The translations under genes and the position numbers were made by a program. Of a stretch of DNA of 64,000 bases, positions 1 to 10,653 are shown in pieces. Every line of letters begins with the position of its first letter. Within the stretch, counting starts at the first letter, position 1. Under the pieces are notes generated by a model. The model was not told the origin of the DNA. It did no database searches and was given only the letters and a program-made list of their open reading frames with translations. The DNA is taken from contig CM033392.1 in assembly GCA_019426215.1 (NCBI GenBank), positions 35,880,814 to 35,944,813 of the forward strand. Reading direction: 5' to 3'. The stretch is from Buddleja alternifolia (Eukaryota > Streptophyta > Magnoliopsida > Lamiales > Scrophulariaceae).

Positions 1-530
1 GATAGTTGTGCGTATCTTCACGAGAAAATTCATAAATCATTGTTGAAACCTCGGATTCATGAACCGTTTTCTTCCCATGAAACTAGACACATAGGTCTAT
101 CTATGCATATATTGCACATAATTAGGAGACATCTAGAACAAAACAGTTTTGTATTCAAATCTAGCTAAAAATATGTCGGCTGTGCAGATAGTTGTGCGCG
201 TCTTCACGAGAAAATTCATAACTCATTGTTGAAAGCATGAATTTGTAAAACGTTTTCTTCCCATGAAACTAGACACATAGGGATATCCAAGAATATATCT
301 CACACAATCAGGAGACATCTAGAACAAAATAGTTTTGTATTCAAAGCTAACTAAAAATATGTCGGCTGTGCAGATAGCTGTGCGCGTCTTTACAAGAAAT
401 TTCATAACTCATTGTTGAAAGCTCGGATTCATGAAACATTTTCTTCCCATGAAACTAGACACATAGGGCTATCCAAGCATATATCACACATAATCAAGAG
501 ACGTCTAGAACAAAGCAGTTTTGTATTCAA
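1..530. repeat. 186-bp tandem repeat, about 2.9 copies
   Basis: A unit beginning GATAGTTGTGCG starts at 1, recurs at 187 and, as GATAGCTGTGCG, at 373, giving an exact spacing of 186 bp. Each unit carries the same landmarks in order, including TTCTTCCCATGAAACTAGAC, a block with AGACATCTAGAACAAA, and TTTTGTATTCAAA. Copies differ by scattered substitutions. The array enters from the left edge, so its full length is unknown. It could be a short satellite array or sub-repeats inside an LTR or 5' leader. No coding potential was seen. Confidence 0.9.
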
Positions 531-1152
531 ATATAAGGGAGACCAAATATAAGGTAATTAAGGTTTTTATAGCAAATAAAAAGGGCAAAATGGACTTTAA
601 ACAACAAAAACAGCATGCAAAGTCTCAGTTTTGGCACGTGGGGCGCGTGGGGAGTTTTTTTGCTTCATTCCGAAAAACACAGGGAGCTAAATTGCCTATT
701 GTTTTTTCACAGGGAGTTTTTTTGCTATATACGAATTTCACAGGGAGCTAAATTGCAATAAACCCTATATATATATATACACATATATATAACTGTACAT
801 ATATATATCTAGGTGTAGATAATAGGATAAATGGCACATTTTCAAGAGAGTGACATGTGGTAGTGAGTTGGGACCAAGACACGTCCAGCTCCAACACGTG
901 AACCTCTATTCATTATTTTCAAAAAAATACAATTTGGTCCTTGAATTTTGAATATTTTATGTTTAACCCAAATTTAAACAAAGCCCAGACAAGATAATCT
1001 TTAACAATGAAAATATGCCATGTAGTATTGGAGCACATGTATCTCATGTAATTCACCATGATTTAAGAAAACAATAAAGCCAAGGATAAACTTCAAGTAA
1101 CAAAGAAATGCCAAGCACTTAGTTCTTCTAATTAAAATTATCCAATACATAA
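531..1152. other. Non-coding stretch with short duplicated motifs and an AT microsatellite
   Basis: No gene is supported here. The phrase CACAGGGAGCTAAATTGC occurs near 680 and again near 740, and GGGAGTTTTTTTGCT occurs twice around them, so a unit of roughly 60 bp has been duplicated. An AT/AC-rich microsatellite lies at about 766-812. The 5' LTR expected for the gypsy element that follows, which should begin like the sequence at 28175, is not recognisable. Confidence 0.6.
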
Positions 1153-1510
1153 ATGAATAAATTTACAACTCAAAATTGTGGGTCACTACAGGGGCAGAGT
1201 CAAATGCCGACTTATCCAGGAGTTTCGAACACTATTTTCCCTATTGGAAACACTGGATTTTCGAATCCATCAATGGATCAAGGAATTCCCACGTTCCCAA
1301 ACAATATTCAAGTACCATATGCAGGGGGGGCAAGCTGTGCCCGATGCCCATATGGGAGGGAATATTGGGGGACAGTTCCCTGATCCTATTCAGAATCAGA
1401 TCGAAATGATTATTGAGAGGATGTACGGACCGGTTTTTCGAAGAAACCACAGACTAATGCCAGAAAAGCCCTATCCTAATTGGATAGACAGAAACTTCCC
1501 TTTTCCTTAA
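1153..1510 (+). pseudogene. gag N-terminal remnant
   Basis: Two overlapping frames cover this stretch. The first is rich in Pro, Gly and Asn and ends at 1383. The second carries a charged segment followed by aromatic and proline-rich residues and ends at 1510. A proline/glycine-rich leader followed by a short charged stretch is common at the start of Tat-type Gag proteins. The frame change near 1330, around a run of seven G, suggests an indel in that homopolymer. The assignment rests mainly on position just before the recognisable gag core. Confidence 0.5.
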
Positions 1511-1678
1511 AATTATAAAATTCCTGATTTCAACTTATTTTTCTGAGATGACCATGTCTCCGCTCTCGAGCATTTTTTCAGGTTCACATGCCAATATCAA
1601 GAAGCCTCGAATTAAGATTTTCTCAAACTAAGGCTTTTTCCTAGTTTATTAACGGGATCGGCCTTTAATTGGACAAAG
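1511..1678 (+). pseudogene. Degenerate gag segment without an open frame
   Basis: This short stretch joins the gag N-terminal remnant to the gag core. Short peptides ending in QMQFQFQNHF appear just before and at the next ATG, suggesting that the true gag frame runs through here but is broken. Nothing else was recognised. Confidence 0.4.
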
Positions 1679-2152
1679 ATGCAGTTCCAATTTCAAAACC
1701 ATTTCGCTCGAACAGATTCGGGGATATCGATGAGTGACCTCGCTAAAATAAGGCAGAATATAGGAGAATCAGTTGAAGAATTCCTAACACGTTTTAAGAA
1801 AGCAAGGGTTAAATGTCACGTTAATTTGCCTGAAACTGAGTTTATACAGTTAGCCCAACAGAACATGACCTTCGAGTATAGGTTGAGATTTGATGGCATG
1901 CCTTTTGCTGATTTTAGAAGTTTAGCTGAAAGTTCTATAAGATACGAAAATATGCTTAAAGAGGAAAATAATAGAAAACACCATGGCTTTAATGCCTTCG
2001 AAATAGGAACCCAATGGGTGTTCGAAGAAGTTTATGAAGTGGACCTAGCAGAATTTGTGAAAGGACCTCCCTATCAATGTGGAGCCCTCGAACAGAAAGA
2101 CTGTATGGCTACTGGGTCATTACAAACAAAAAAAAAAGAATTACACTTTTGA
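1679..2152 (+). pseudogene. gag: Gag capsid-like region (retrotransposon gag family)
   Basis: The 157-residue frame contains the pattern typical of plant gypsy Gag: a segment with ESVEEFLTRFKKARVKC, then a Leu/Phe-rich helix with LRFDGMPFADFRSLAESS and a charged helix with KEENNRK. This is the retrotrans_gag region that assembles the virus-like particle in the cytoplasm. The first methionine at 1679 need not be the true start, because the homologous region usually extends upstream. The frame ends at an A-rich run near 2140, and gag continues in another frame, which suggests a homopolymer indel. Confidence 0.75.
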
Positions 2153-2720
2153 TGTAACGAAAATTGAACAAATTTTTTATTGGTTGTTAGCTAACAAGAA
2201 GTTAAAGTTTAAAGGAAAACATAAAATTCCTTCGAAATCTGAAATAAAAGGAAAACTATATTGTAAATGGCATAATGCATTTTCGCATGATACGAATGAT
2301 TGCATTTTATTTCAAAATTTAATCCAAGAAAGAATAGATTCGAAAGATCTAATTTTTTCGGATGTGCAAAAAACTAATATAGATGAAGATCCTTTTCCCG
2401 TTATGAATCTCCAAATTAACACTCTTGAATGTTTTGTATCTCAGGTCACGATCAAAACCAAAGTAGCAATCAAGACTGTCAGTCGCCTGATCGACGAAGG
2501 GATATTGACTTTCCCAAAGGTCAAAGATGAGGGTCTCGATGGAATGAGCAGATGGCATGTGAACACCCTCCATACCACAGATCGATGCCAGATCTTTAAA
2601 TGCTTCGTTGCTAAGCAGCTTGAGAGGAATCTGATCACGTTGTCCTCAACCGAAAAGAGGATTCTGGGTTTGACACTAGAAGGAAAGTTAAAGGAGAAAC
2701 AAGGAAATCGAACTTCCTAG
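2153..2720 (+). pseudogene. gag: Gag C-terminal region with a CHHC zinc-knuckle variant
   Basis: The frame open from 2079 to 2720 continues Gag. It contains YCKWHNAFSHDTNDC near 2260-2305, which gives a C-x2-H-x4-H-x4-C spacing in place of the usual CCHC nucleocapsid knuckle. The same form is common in plant Tat-type Gag proteins, so it is probably the native motif and not damage. A basic, Arg/Lys-rich C-terminus follows. The next section of the polyprotein is broken. Confidence 0.65.
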
Positions 2721-3333
2721 AGAAAGCTCGAAGAGTGAAGAGAGAACTTACAAACAGGCGCTTGAAATGCCCCTGGGTAAAACCAAGTATGAAACACCCG
2801 CTCGAGTGGTGAATAATTTGACTAAACTACAGAAGGCTTTGTGACATCATTGCGTCGATACTCTCCATTACGAATTGGTGAGGTTACAAGTAATCGAAAA
2901 TGACCCCAATTGGGTCCCCGCTTATCAGAAAATGGAAAATTGAATAAAAGGCCGAGACAAGAATTCGGCAACAGACTACCAGGCCCAATGCCTTCGCAGA
3001 GGCATTTTCGAGGACGTGGGGGAAGAGGTTTGCCGCATAATCATCCAAGGGGGAATGATTATGGCGAAAGTTTCGAACGCATCAGATCACAGGGCAAAAT
3101 CGATAGCCCAGCAGGTGGCCTATTCGAGAGCCGCCATTGCAATGGAAATGCAACAGGAAGCGGTTATCGCCAATTTGAGAATCAAAGAGTAAGATCTGGC
3201 TAAAGGGATCCTAAAGTCGAATATAGTGGGGAATTCGAGCCATGATGATTTCGAAAAAGAGATGGACAGTTTAAGCGATCAGATGAAGGACGCAAACCCT
3301 TAGAGTAAAAATGTCGGAACAAGAGAAGATGAC
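2721..3333 (+). pseudogene. Broken gag/pol junction with an RG-rich segment
   Basis: No long frame spans this stretch. The best open segment, at 2910-3203, encodes an Arg/Gly-rich peptide containing FRGRGGRGLPHNHPRG, which is consistent with a nucleic-acid-binding tail of Gag. It is flanked by in-frame stops. A purine-rich, acidic-coding segment follows and leads into the protease region. Confidence 0.5.
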
Positions 3334-4077
3334 ATGGGTGATTTCGAGTCAGAGGATGATCTGGACATCCTTTTAGATGATACCCTGGACGAAATGGAGA
3401 TTAAGGAAAAAGAAGCCTCTGTTCGAAGGGCTATGAATTCCGAGGATGAAGCAGGCTGCAACATGGTAACAATCTTACCAGCGGAATTTGCTGATAAAGA
3501 AGGCGAATTAGATGACGAGGAAAAGACACTGGAACCATTGACTGCTCCCGGACGAGGTAACTCCCCTTGTTTCGAATTTATGAACTATAAAACTGATGAA
3601 AGAAAAAATGAAAACAAACTTTTTCTAGAATTATTGTTTTCGAAAGAAACAATAAATAATAACCATATGAGACCATTATAAGTTCAAGCAGAAATCGAGG
3701 GCATTAAAATTAATAGAGTATTAGTATATAATGGGGCAACCGTCAATGTGTTACCCGAAAACACTTTAAGTACATTAGGAAAGTCCTCGAAAGACTTAGT
3801 GGCTGCCGATGTGGCAGTTTATGGTTTTTTAGGGCAAGCAACGAAAGTATTAGGGGTCCTACCATGTCAAATTAAATTAGGATCTATGGGTTCGTACTCT
3901 GCGTTTTTTGTGGTAAAAATGAATTCATTTTTCAATGCATTACTCGGTAGAGATTGGATTCACCAGAATGACTGTTTGCCTTCGATCTTCCATCCATTTC
4001 TAATATGTTGGAATGGTGCTAAATTCGAGGAGTCAAGGTCGAAACTAACTCATATTTCGTTGATACCCAAATTGTGA
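3334..4077 (+). pseudogene. Acidic linker and retroviral-type aspartic protease region
   Basis: The first frame (3334-3681) is strongly acidic. A stop at 3679 separates it from the next frame (3748-4077), whose upstream codons (from about 3712) read VLVYNGATVNVLP and which later has GRDWIHQN. In active Tat-type elements the first motif is an Asp-(Asn/Gly)-Gly triad that supplies the catalytic aspartate. Here that aspartate is replaced by Tyr, a GAT-to-TAT type change near 3727. The later ALLGRDWIH motif, which normally closes the protease domain, is intact. The enzyme would have cleaved the Gag-Pol polyprotein. This copy should be inactive. Confidence 0.75.
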
Positions 4078-4650
4078 ATGCTAGGTATCAAGTTGAAGAC
4101 CTCGAAGTAAAAGGCAAGGAAGCGCTACCTTTCCCGACCATCGAAAAGGTCGAGGGGGAAGTTATTGAAGAAATGAAAGGAAAAATTGAAGATTGTTCTA
4201 CTGCAAACAGATCGAAGGCCAAGTGGGGATGCCCAGATCGAAGGGAAATCTGCCTAGATTAGTAATTAGAATAGGTTTTAATTTATGGATATCACCAGAC
4301 ACTCGAATGTAATTGACAATTTTTTCAAAAAGTTAATGCTCGAAAAGCTTAATATAAGTTTGCATGATTATTCTGCAAATTTGATTGATGGAAAAGATTC
4401 GAATGTGTACACGAACTATAATTTGGAACCATAAAGTCAAAATATAGGAGACGTAATCGAAGAAGGGATTCTGGAACAAGATAAATATATCAGGCAAGAT
4501 ATCCGAGATCCATTCGAAGAGGTCAATCTTGGAACACTTGAAGAACCCAGGATAACTTACATTAGCTCAAAAATAGAGCAAAACAAAAAAGAAGAATTAA
4601 TTCAAATATTATGAAATTATAAAGACTGTTTCGCTTGGGCTCATCAAGAA
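4078..4650 (+). pseudogene. Poorly conserved protease-RT linker
   Basis: The region is rich in Glu, Lys and Ser codons. It has open pieces at 4074-4262 and then multiple stops up to the RT start. In Tat-type elements a long variable spacer lies between protease and RT, and this fits that position. A recognisable RT lead-in (KDCFAWAHQEMPGID) ends the region near 4655. No domain was identified. Confidence 0.45.
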
Positions 4651-5415
4651 ATGCCAGGGATAGACATGTCAATAGCTCGACATGAGTTGCCCATAAAACC
4701 TGGATATAAGCCAATTATACAAGCACCGAGAAGGTTATCACCTAATTTAATGAGCACGATCAAGGAGGAAATCGAAAAACTAGCGGCAGCAAAATTCATA
4801 AGACCAACTAGATATGCCGAATGGTTGGCCAATATAGTCCCAGTAATAAAAAAGAATGGCAAAGTGCGAGTTTGCATCGATTTCAGAGACTTAAACAAAG
4901 CTACACCGAAAGACGAATATTCGATGTCAATGGCCGATACTTTAGTTGATGCAGCGGCTAGATTTCAATTCTTGTCTTTCATGAATGGGTATTCAGGCTA
5001 TTACCAACTGAAAATAGCCGAGGCCGATAGAAACAAAATGGCGTTTTGATGCCCAGGTGCTATAGGCATTTTCGAATGGGTAGTAATGCCTTTTGGTTTA
5101 AAAAATGCAAGGGCTATTTATCAAAGGACCAGGAACTACATGTTTCATGATCTTATTGGAAAGTCAATGGAAATATACATCGATGACATCGTTGTCAAAG
5201 CCCAAACACATAAAGAACATACAGAATCTTTAATCGAAATCTTCGAACGAATGAGACGTTTTAGTTTAAAGATGAATCCTTTAAAATGTGTGTTTGGAGT
5301 AAAAGCCGGAAACTTCTTGGGATTTTTAATCCATAACAGAGGCATAGAAGTTGATCGAAACAAATCCATAGCAATCTTCGATGAAAAACCTTCTGGGACT
5401 AAAAAAGAAGTATAA
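4651..5415 (+). pseudogene. Gypsy reverse transcriptase, interrupted and active-site mutated
   Basis: The order of motifs is clear: PRRLSPNLMSTIKEEI, then FIRPTRYAEWLANIVPVIKK, RVCIDFRDLNKATPKD, LSFMNGYSGYYQL, VVMPFGLKNA and YIDDIVVKA. This is a Ty3/gypsy RT that copies element RNA in cytoplasmic particles. Two defects are visible. Motif A normally reads F-M-D-G-Y-S-G, but the catalytic Asp codon is AAT (Asn) at 4984-4986. A TGA at 5047, just after NKMAF, sits where relatives have Arg, a CGA-to-TGA type change. The YIDD box near 5176 is intact. A further stop at 5413 is of the CAA-to-TAA type. Confidence 0.9.
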
Positions 5416-6294
5416 CGTTTCCTAGGACAAGTCAACTTTCTAAGGAGATTTATATCGAATTTAGCAGGGAAAACTGAAGCATTCTCCCCACTTTTACGTT
5501 TGAAAGATGGAGAAAACTTTACCTGGTAAAAAGAACAACAAGATGCTTTCGAAACAATAAAAGAATATCTAACACAACCCCCAGTGTTAATTCCACCTCG
5601 AAAGGGCAAGCAGTTGAGACTATATTTATCAGCAGCAGAACATTCGATTGGGTGCCTGTTAGTACAAGAAAATGATAGGGGATTCGAACAAGCAGTCTTT
5701 TACTTGAGCAGGCTACTAAATGACGCCGAGAAGAGATACACTTCAATCGAGAAGTGGTGCCTTAGCCTTTACTTCGCATCTATGAAGCTGAGGCATTACT
5801 TTTCCACATATGTTATAGAGATTGTCTCACCAACAGACGTGATTACATTCATGATGAATCAACCTTTAGTAAAAGGCCAATTAAGTAAGTGGAGTCTTAA
5901 TCTACTCCAATTCGATTTGGTATACATACCCCAAAAGGTCGTGAAAGGGCAAGCGTTGGCCGACTTCTTGGCTGACCATCCTTCGAAGACCTACAATTTT
6001 GATTTAGGAATTATCGGGTTAGTACCATGGGTGTTATACTTTGATGGTTCTAATACTAGAGATAGTGCAGGAATTGGGATATATATTATATCCCCGAATA
6101 AAGTAATTACCAAGATGTACGGTAAAATCGAAGGGGAATGTACCAATAATAGAGCAGAGTACGAAGCTCTTATTTTGGGTTTGGAAATATTGCTCGAAAT
6201 GAACGCTACAAGCATCGAAATAAAAGGTGATTCCCAATTAATCATAAATCAAGTAAAAGATTATTCAAATGCAAAAGATTATTCAAATGCATAA
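5416..6294 (+). pseudogene. RT-linked RNase H followed by a second, archaeal-type RNase H
   Basis: The first part (to about 5985) reads through RFISNLAGKTEAFSPLL, LSAAEHSIGCLLVQE, RYTSIEKWCLSLYFA and GQALADFLADHP, the usual gypsy RNase H plus connection. Where a classical RNase H has its first Asp, this copy has Ala/Glu (SAAEHS). The second part, from about 6030, has YFDGSNTRDSAGIGIYI, NNRAEYEALILGLEI and IKGDSQLIINQV, with the D-E-D residues in place. A stop at 5527-5529 and an 18-bp tandem duplication at 6255-6290 break the frame. Dual RNase H is diagnostic of the Tat/Ogre group. Confidence 0.85.
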
Positions 6295-7332
6295 ATCAAG
6301 TAAAAGATTATTTAAACAATTCGAAACTATTAAAATCACGTATATTCCGAGAGAAGATAACCAAATACCTAATGACCTGGCCCAGTTGGCATCAAGGTAT
6401 AAGGTTGACCCTGGTCTACTCGAACATCGGTCCAGCTCGAATCACAAGTTTTGTTACCATTCGAAGAGAGAAAGTGGTATGCTAACAAAATAGATATTAT
6501 GAAAGAAAAAGAAGATTGGAGGATCGAAATCATTAGCTATCTCCAGAATCCATCAGAAGGGACTTTTTCAAACAAGCTAAAACTGATGGCTCACCATTAT
6601 TTTTACGATGGGCAAGAGCTATATAGGAAAGATTCTCAGGGGCTTTTGTTAAAATGCCTCGATTTAGAAGATGCTTTGATCATGATGGCAGAGACACATG
6701 AAGGTGTTTGTGGTGCCCATCAAGCAGACCATAAAATGAGATGGTTGATACACAGGTGCGGATTTTATTGGCCTACGATCTTACGAGATTGCATAAACTA
6801 CGCCAAAGGATGTAAACGATGTCAAAAATTTGGTAAAGTCTTAAGGCAGCCTGCGGTGGAATTAAAATCTATAATCAAACCCTGGCCCTTTCGAGGATGG
6901 GCTATGGACATTATTGGCGAAATTAAGCCAGCTTCGTCTAGAAGGCACAGTTATATTTTGGTGGCTACTGATTATTTCACAAAGTGGATAGAGGCCAAAG
7001 CTTTCGAGAACATTAATTCGAAATAGGTGATTGACTTCATCAAGGAAAACCTAATAGCTAGATTCGGAATCCCAGAATCTATCACAGTTGATCAGGCGAG
7101 AGTCTTTAATAGCACGAAGATGCTCGAATTTGTGACTCAATTCAGGATAAAGCTATTCAATTCCACACCATATTACGCCCAAGGACAAGCCGAATCATCC
7201 AACAAGTTAATTAAAGGTTGCATTTCAAAGATGATAAGCAATAATCCGAGGAATTCGCATGAATTGCTAATCAATACTTTGTGGGCCCTAAGGACGATTA
7301 ATAAAGATAGTCTTGGGGTATCTCCTTTTTAG
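6295..7332 (+). pseudogene. End of second RNase H and integrase with HHCC and DDE motifs
   Basis: After the RNase H tail (ITYIPREDNQIPNDLAQLAS near 6340-6400), the integrase zinc domain appears as H-x-H with CKRCQKFG near 6815. The catalytic core follows: MDIIGEI (first Asp near 6907), VDQARVFNS (second Asp near 7090) and GQAESSNK (Glu near 7192). The three acidic residues are present. A TAG at 7024-7026 splits the core, a CAG-to-TAG type change, and the frame ends at another TAG at 7330. The enzyme would insert element cDNA into chromosomes. Confidence 0.88.
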
Positions 7333-7830
7333 CTGGTTTATGGGCACGAGGCAGTGATACCGATAGAAGTCAATGTAAAATCGAAAAGGATTTTGGGACA
7401 AACACTACTCACATCGAAAGAGTATGCCGAGAGCATGAACATTGAAATGTTGGATCATGAAATATTACAAATATCAGCTTTACGAAAAATTGAGTCTCAA
7501 AAGAAGAAAGTTGAAAAAAGCTACAATAAGAAAGTAAAAGAAAGATTTTTCGAAAAGGGAGACTTAGTGTGGAAAATGATTTTGCCAGAAGGATCGAAGG
7601 ACCATTTTTATGGTAAATGGTCACCTACTTGGGAAGGGCCATTTCTAGTTTCAAAGAAGTTAACTGGTAACTCATATAAGCTTTGTTACTTGAATGGAGT
7701 CGAATATGGTAGAGCATTAAACGCACGATATCTAAAGAATTATGTGTCTACGATATGGGAAGTAAACAAAAAAATCATACTCGAAAGATTACCCGAAACA
7801 ACAAAAAATTTCATTAATAATAATCAGTAA
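7333..7830 (+). pseudogene. Integrase C-terminal tail
   Basis: The segment opens with LVYGHEAVIPIEV, the usual block at the end of plant gypsy integrase, after a TAG that interrupts PF-LVYG. Next comes a lysine-rich helix (KKKVEKSYNKKVKERFFEKG) and the block GKWSPTWEGPFLVSKKL with GVEYGRALNARYLKNY. These match the GPY/F-type integrase tail that binds DNA. No chromodomain is evident, in keeping with the Tat group. The natural end of pol appears to be the TAA at 7828-7830. Confidence 0.8.
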
Positions 7831-7869
7831 TATTCGATGATTACAAAGAAAAATGCAAAAATAAAGAAT

Positions 7870-8440
7870 CTAAGACTTGATAAAATTCAAACAAGTAAAC
7901 AAAATATCTAACGAGGATTCGAAAGCATCTTGTTCCTGGAAGGCTGGTTTAACCACTTCCTCGAGCTCATGGTTTAATTGAACCATTTGACCATTGAGAG
8001 CTACCACGTCTTCTTCGACTTGACTAGCCAAATTGATAAGCTACTCTCTTTAGGCTTGAAAAGTGGTTATTTGGGCATCCAAAGAGGCGATTTCATCCAA
8101 GTAATCAGCCCGAGTGCCCTCCAAGGCACCAGTTTGATCCTGAAGATGGCTAATTTGTTGACGATGAGCAACATACACTTCCTCTTCGAAGGGGTTGATC
8201 CATTGGGCCATCAAGGCACGGAGATTGTCAAGGCTGGCTTCGAGCACTTCATGAGTTGACTGGAAGATATGTAGCCACTTCTCGGTCAGCCTTGAAGACG
8301 CCTATCAAGGTAAAACTGCAACCTTTAGACCAACAAGGGATCAGTGGGTCGACCCTAATGTCGTAAAGCACTTCACTAAAACCAACCTTGTAAAATTCCA
8401 AGGTATCGGCACCATAAAATGTTGCAGCAGGTTACTCGAA
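7870..8440 (-). pseudogene. Antisense gene, 3' part: coiled-coil tail
   Basis: Read on the minus strand from about 8270, the frame gives EKWLHIFQSTHEVLEASLDN, then FEEEVYVAHRQQISHLQDQ and further heptad-like Leu/Val/Ile spacing down to a TAG at 7870-7872. Two internal stops near 8040-8050 (TAA and TAG) are of the CAA and CAG type with C to T. The upstream part near 8300-8430 is only partly open and its splice sites were not resolved. The gene stops 40 bp from the end of pol, so the two converge. No enzyme domain is seen; the tail may mediate oligomerisation. Confidence 0.6.
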
Positions 8441-8493
8441 TATAATGTCGAACGAAAAGAAAGCTTAAGAAATAAAACGAAGGTAAACCATAC

Positions 8494-9909
8494 CTTCGAA
8501 AAAAGAGCTCGGGGTGGCCATCACATTCGAGGTGGAAAGCGCCAATTGCTCGAGGATGGTTTTAGGACCTGAAAACAATAAAAAACACAATAAGAATTAA
8601 ATTAAAGGAAAAGACTGAGCCCCAAAGAGAGGTTCGAGATTCTACCTTCCAATGAAGAGGTACTAGCCGCCGCTACATTTGAAGTGGAAGGGGCAGAATG
8701 AGAGTCCGCAGACATGAGATATTGGTCTAGGATGACCATTTTGGGATCATCATCAGCCCCAAAAATAACAAAAAAAAAAATTTAAAAGGCTAAGAAAAGG
8801 GAAACTGTTAAAGCAGCATAAGGCACAAAATATACCTTCGAGTAGAGGTCTTGGAACTTGTTCCTCCACGATTTCTTTGAGTTGCACCGAAGATGAGGGG
8901 ATCGGCAAAGCACGAACATCAAAACTCCCCACGTGATTCGCCCCAAGGCTACTTAGTATACTTGGGTCCACGAATATGGTACTCGAGACCCTAACGGCTG
9001 AGTAAGAAAATCTGAGGGCAGAAGGTAGTGGCGAGATGGTTGGAAACGAATCTGTTACAATCCCTAGAAGAAAAGGATAAGGAGACTATTTACATTGTAT
9101 CGTTCAACACACATCAAATCGAATAAGTTGACGAAACAAATAAAGTTTACCTGGAGACTGAAAAGCCGATGGACTCGGAAGAATATCCATCGAATGGCCA
9201 ATAGCTCCTTCTCGATAAGGAGAAGCAGGAGCTTCTTTGAGATGAACTATTATGAAGAAATAACCAAAGGCAAGTCAAAAGATAAGTGCATAAAAGAAAA
9301 GCGAAGGGAAAGAAATATTCATGACTCGATAGGCTACCTTCGGCGTGTTCCATCCCAGAATTGAAGAAGGCCACGTCACTATGTGCGGAAGCTTCAAGAG
9401 ACGTCTCGAACTGAGGTTTCCCCATCAGAGGTATGGACAGATCTTCAACCTCACTTCCGAAATGGTCATCCGGTCCAATCTCGGAAATTACTCCAAAAAT
9501 GGGCATATCGGGGGAGTCGCCTCCACTCGAATCGTCTGCCAAAACTATTACACGTGTAAAACATTCGAACACATGATAAAAAGAAAAGAATTTTTGAAGA
9601 AAATATTCGATGTCATAAGCAAGGAAGGATTTTGGCAAGGTATCTGATTTCAGAAAAAGCAAACGTACCATTGTCGATAGTGGGTTCTTGCGAACGAAGG
9701 CGTTTTCGCACTTTATTGCTGAGAGCAAAAGGGTCCACTTCCTCACCCATTGCGTCTTCGATCGGGACACTCGGAGGTATAATTCGAGAAGTCTTGGGAG
9801 CCCAACATTTTCTAGGTATCATGGCCGGAGCCATAGGTGCGTCCGGATGAGTTTTATCTACGACAGAGGGACCCGCGGAGGGATCCCCCTGGGTGACGAA
9901 AGTGATCAC
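8494..9909 (-). CDS. Antisense gene, middle exons
   Basis: Six minus-strand exons can be read, each with a GT donor and each in the same splice phase (one base of the codon before the junction): about 9669-9909 (upper end uncertain), 9338-9544, 9151-9246, 8836-9051, 8646-8759 and 8494-8568. The last five have lengths of 207, 96, 216, 114 and 75 bp, all multiples of three and all open. Acceptors end in AG except that of 8646-8759, where the expected AG reads TG. The encoded sequence is rich in Ser, Pro, Asp and Glu and looks disordered. Several exons end in a codon pair giving Glu-Gly across the junction. No domain is recognised. Confidence 0.65.
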
Positions 9910-10653
9910 TTAGGATGTATGGCTTAGATACGAGGGGGCAGAAGATCAAATGGGAAGCAATAGTTCGAATCTGCACCCCAAAGTTAGGGCATAAGGGATA
10001 ATATAATCCGCATCCTATTAAAATAAGAAGAAAGGGAGAAAACATTAGATAAAAAGTAATTGCTAGAAAGATGTTGTGAAATGGGGGATAAGTTAACGAC
10101 GCCCGCGAGTAATTTCTAGAGGGCAATGATTTGCCTCCTAATAATCTGTCTCGAATAGAAGCGTTTCAAGACTGAATTCCAAAAGTCAAGAAAGTAGGTT
10201 TCTACTCGAATAACTCTACAGAAGGCTGGGAGAGTGAGAGAGGCATTTTACAGGAGGTTTTATCTCGGATGATGGTCTCTGCCTTGGCTCGATGATAAGT
10301 AGATGGATGATACTTCCTATCGGACCACGGATGATTCAACGTGCGACAAGGCAAAGCTTTGGTTTATACCAAATCGCCGTGAACAGAGCTGGAAGTACAG
10401 AAATAAGATGAGTAAGTCAAAAATGGTAAGCGGAGGGTATTAAAACGAATAATGTCCGACATAATAAGCAATGTTACCTATGGGTTATAAACTTCGACGC
10501 CAGGGGCATTATCGGCCAGAAGTAGGTCTCGAGAGGGGAGGATCGACCTCCAGTATACCTGATCATTGGTACACAAATCGAGGGAGTCTATGGCTTGTAA
10601 TCACAAGGGCATAGGTGTGGGCCCAATGAGATGCCTCTTGTCCATGTCTCAAT
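9910..10653 (-). pseudogene. Antisense gene, decayed stretch between the plant mobile domain and the middle exons
   Basis: Minus-strand pieces look like the continuation of a plant mobile domain protein. Near 10570-10480 the peptide SLDLCTNDQVYWRSIL is followed by DLLLADNAPGVEVYNP and then a TAG immediately before GTAAC, probably a donor site with an altered last exon codon. Further pieces near 10390-10200 are interrupted by stops. Exon limits could not be fixed. No plus-strand gene is supported. Confidence 0.45.

Noticed and set aside
1..530. Regular repeats that might suggest a CRISPR array
   Set aside because: The whole 186-bp unit is repeated with no variable spacers, in plant nuclear DNA. 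It is a tandem repeat.
521..751. 76-codon open frame
   Set aside because: Low-complexity translation over a duplicated non-coding phrase; no motif and no conserved context.
9095..9927. Plus-strand frames at 9095-9364, 9345-9647 and 9688-9927
   Set aside because: They are opposite the antisense exons, show no motif and would lie downstream of the natural end of pol.
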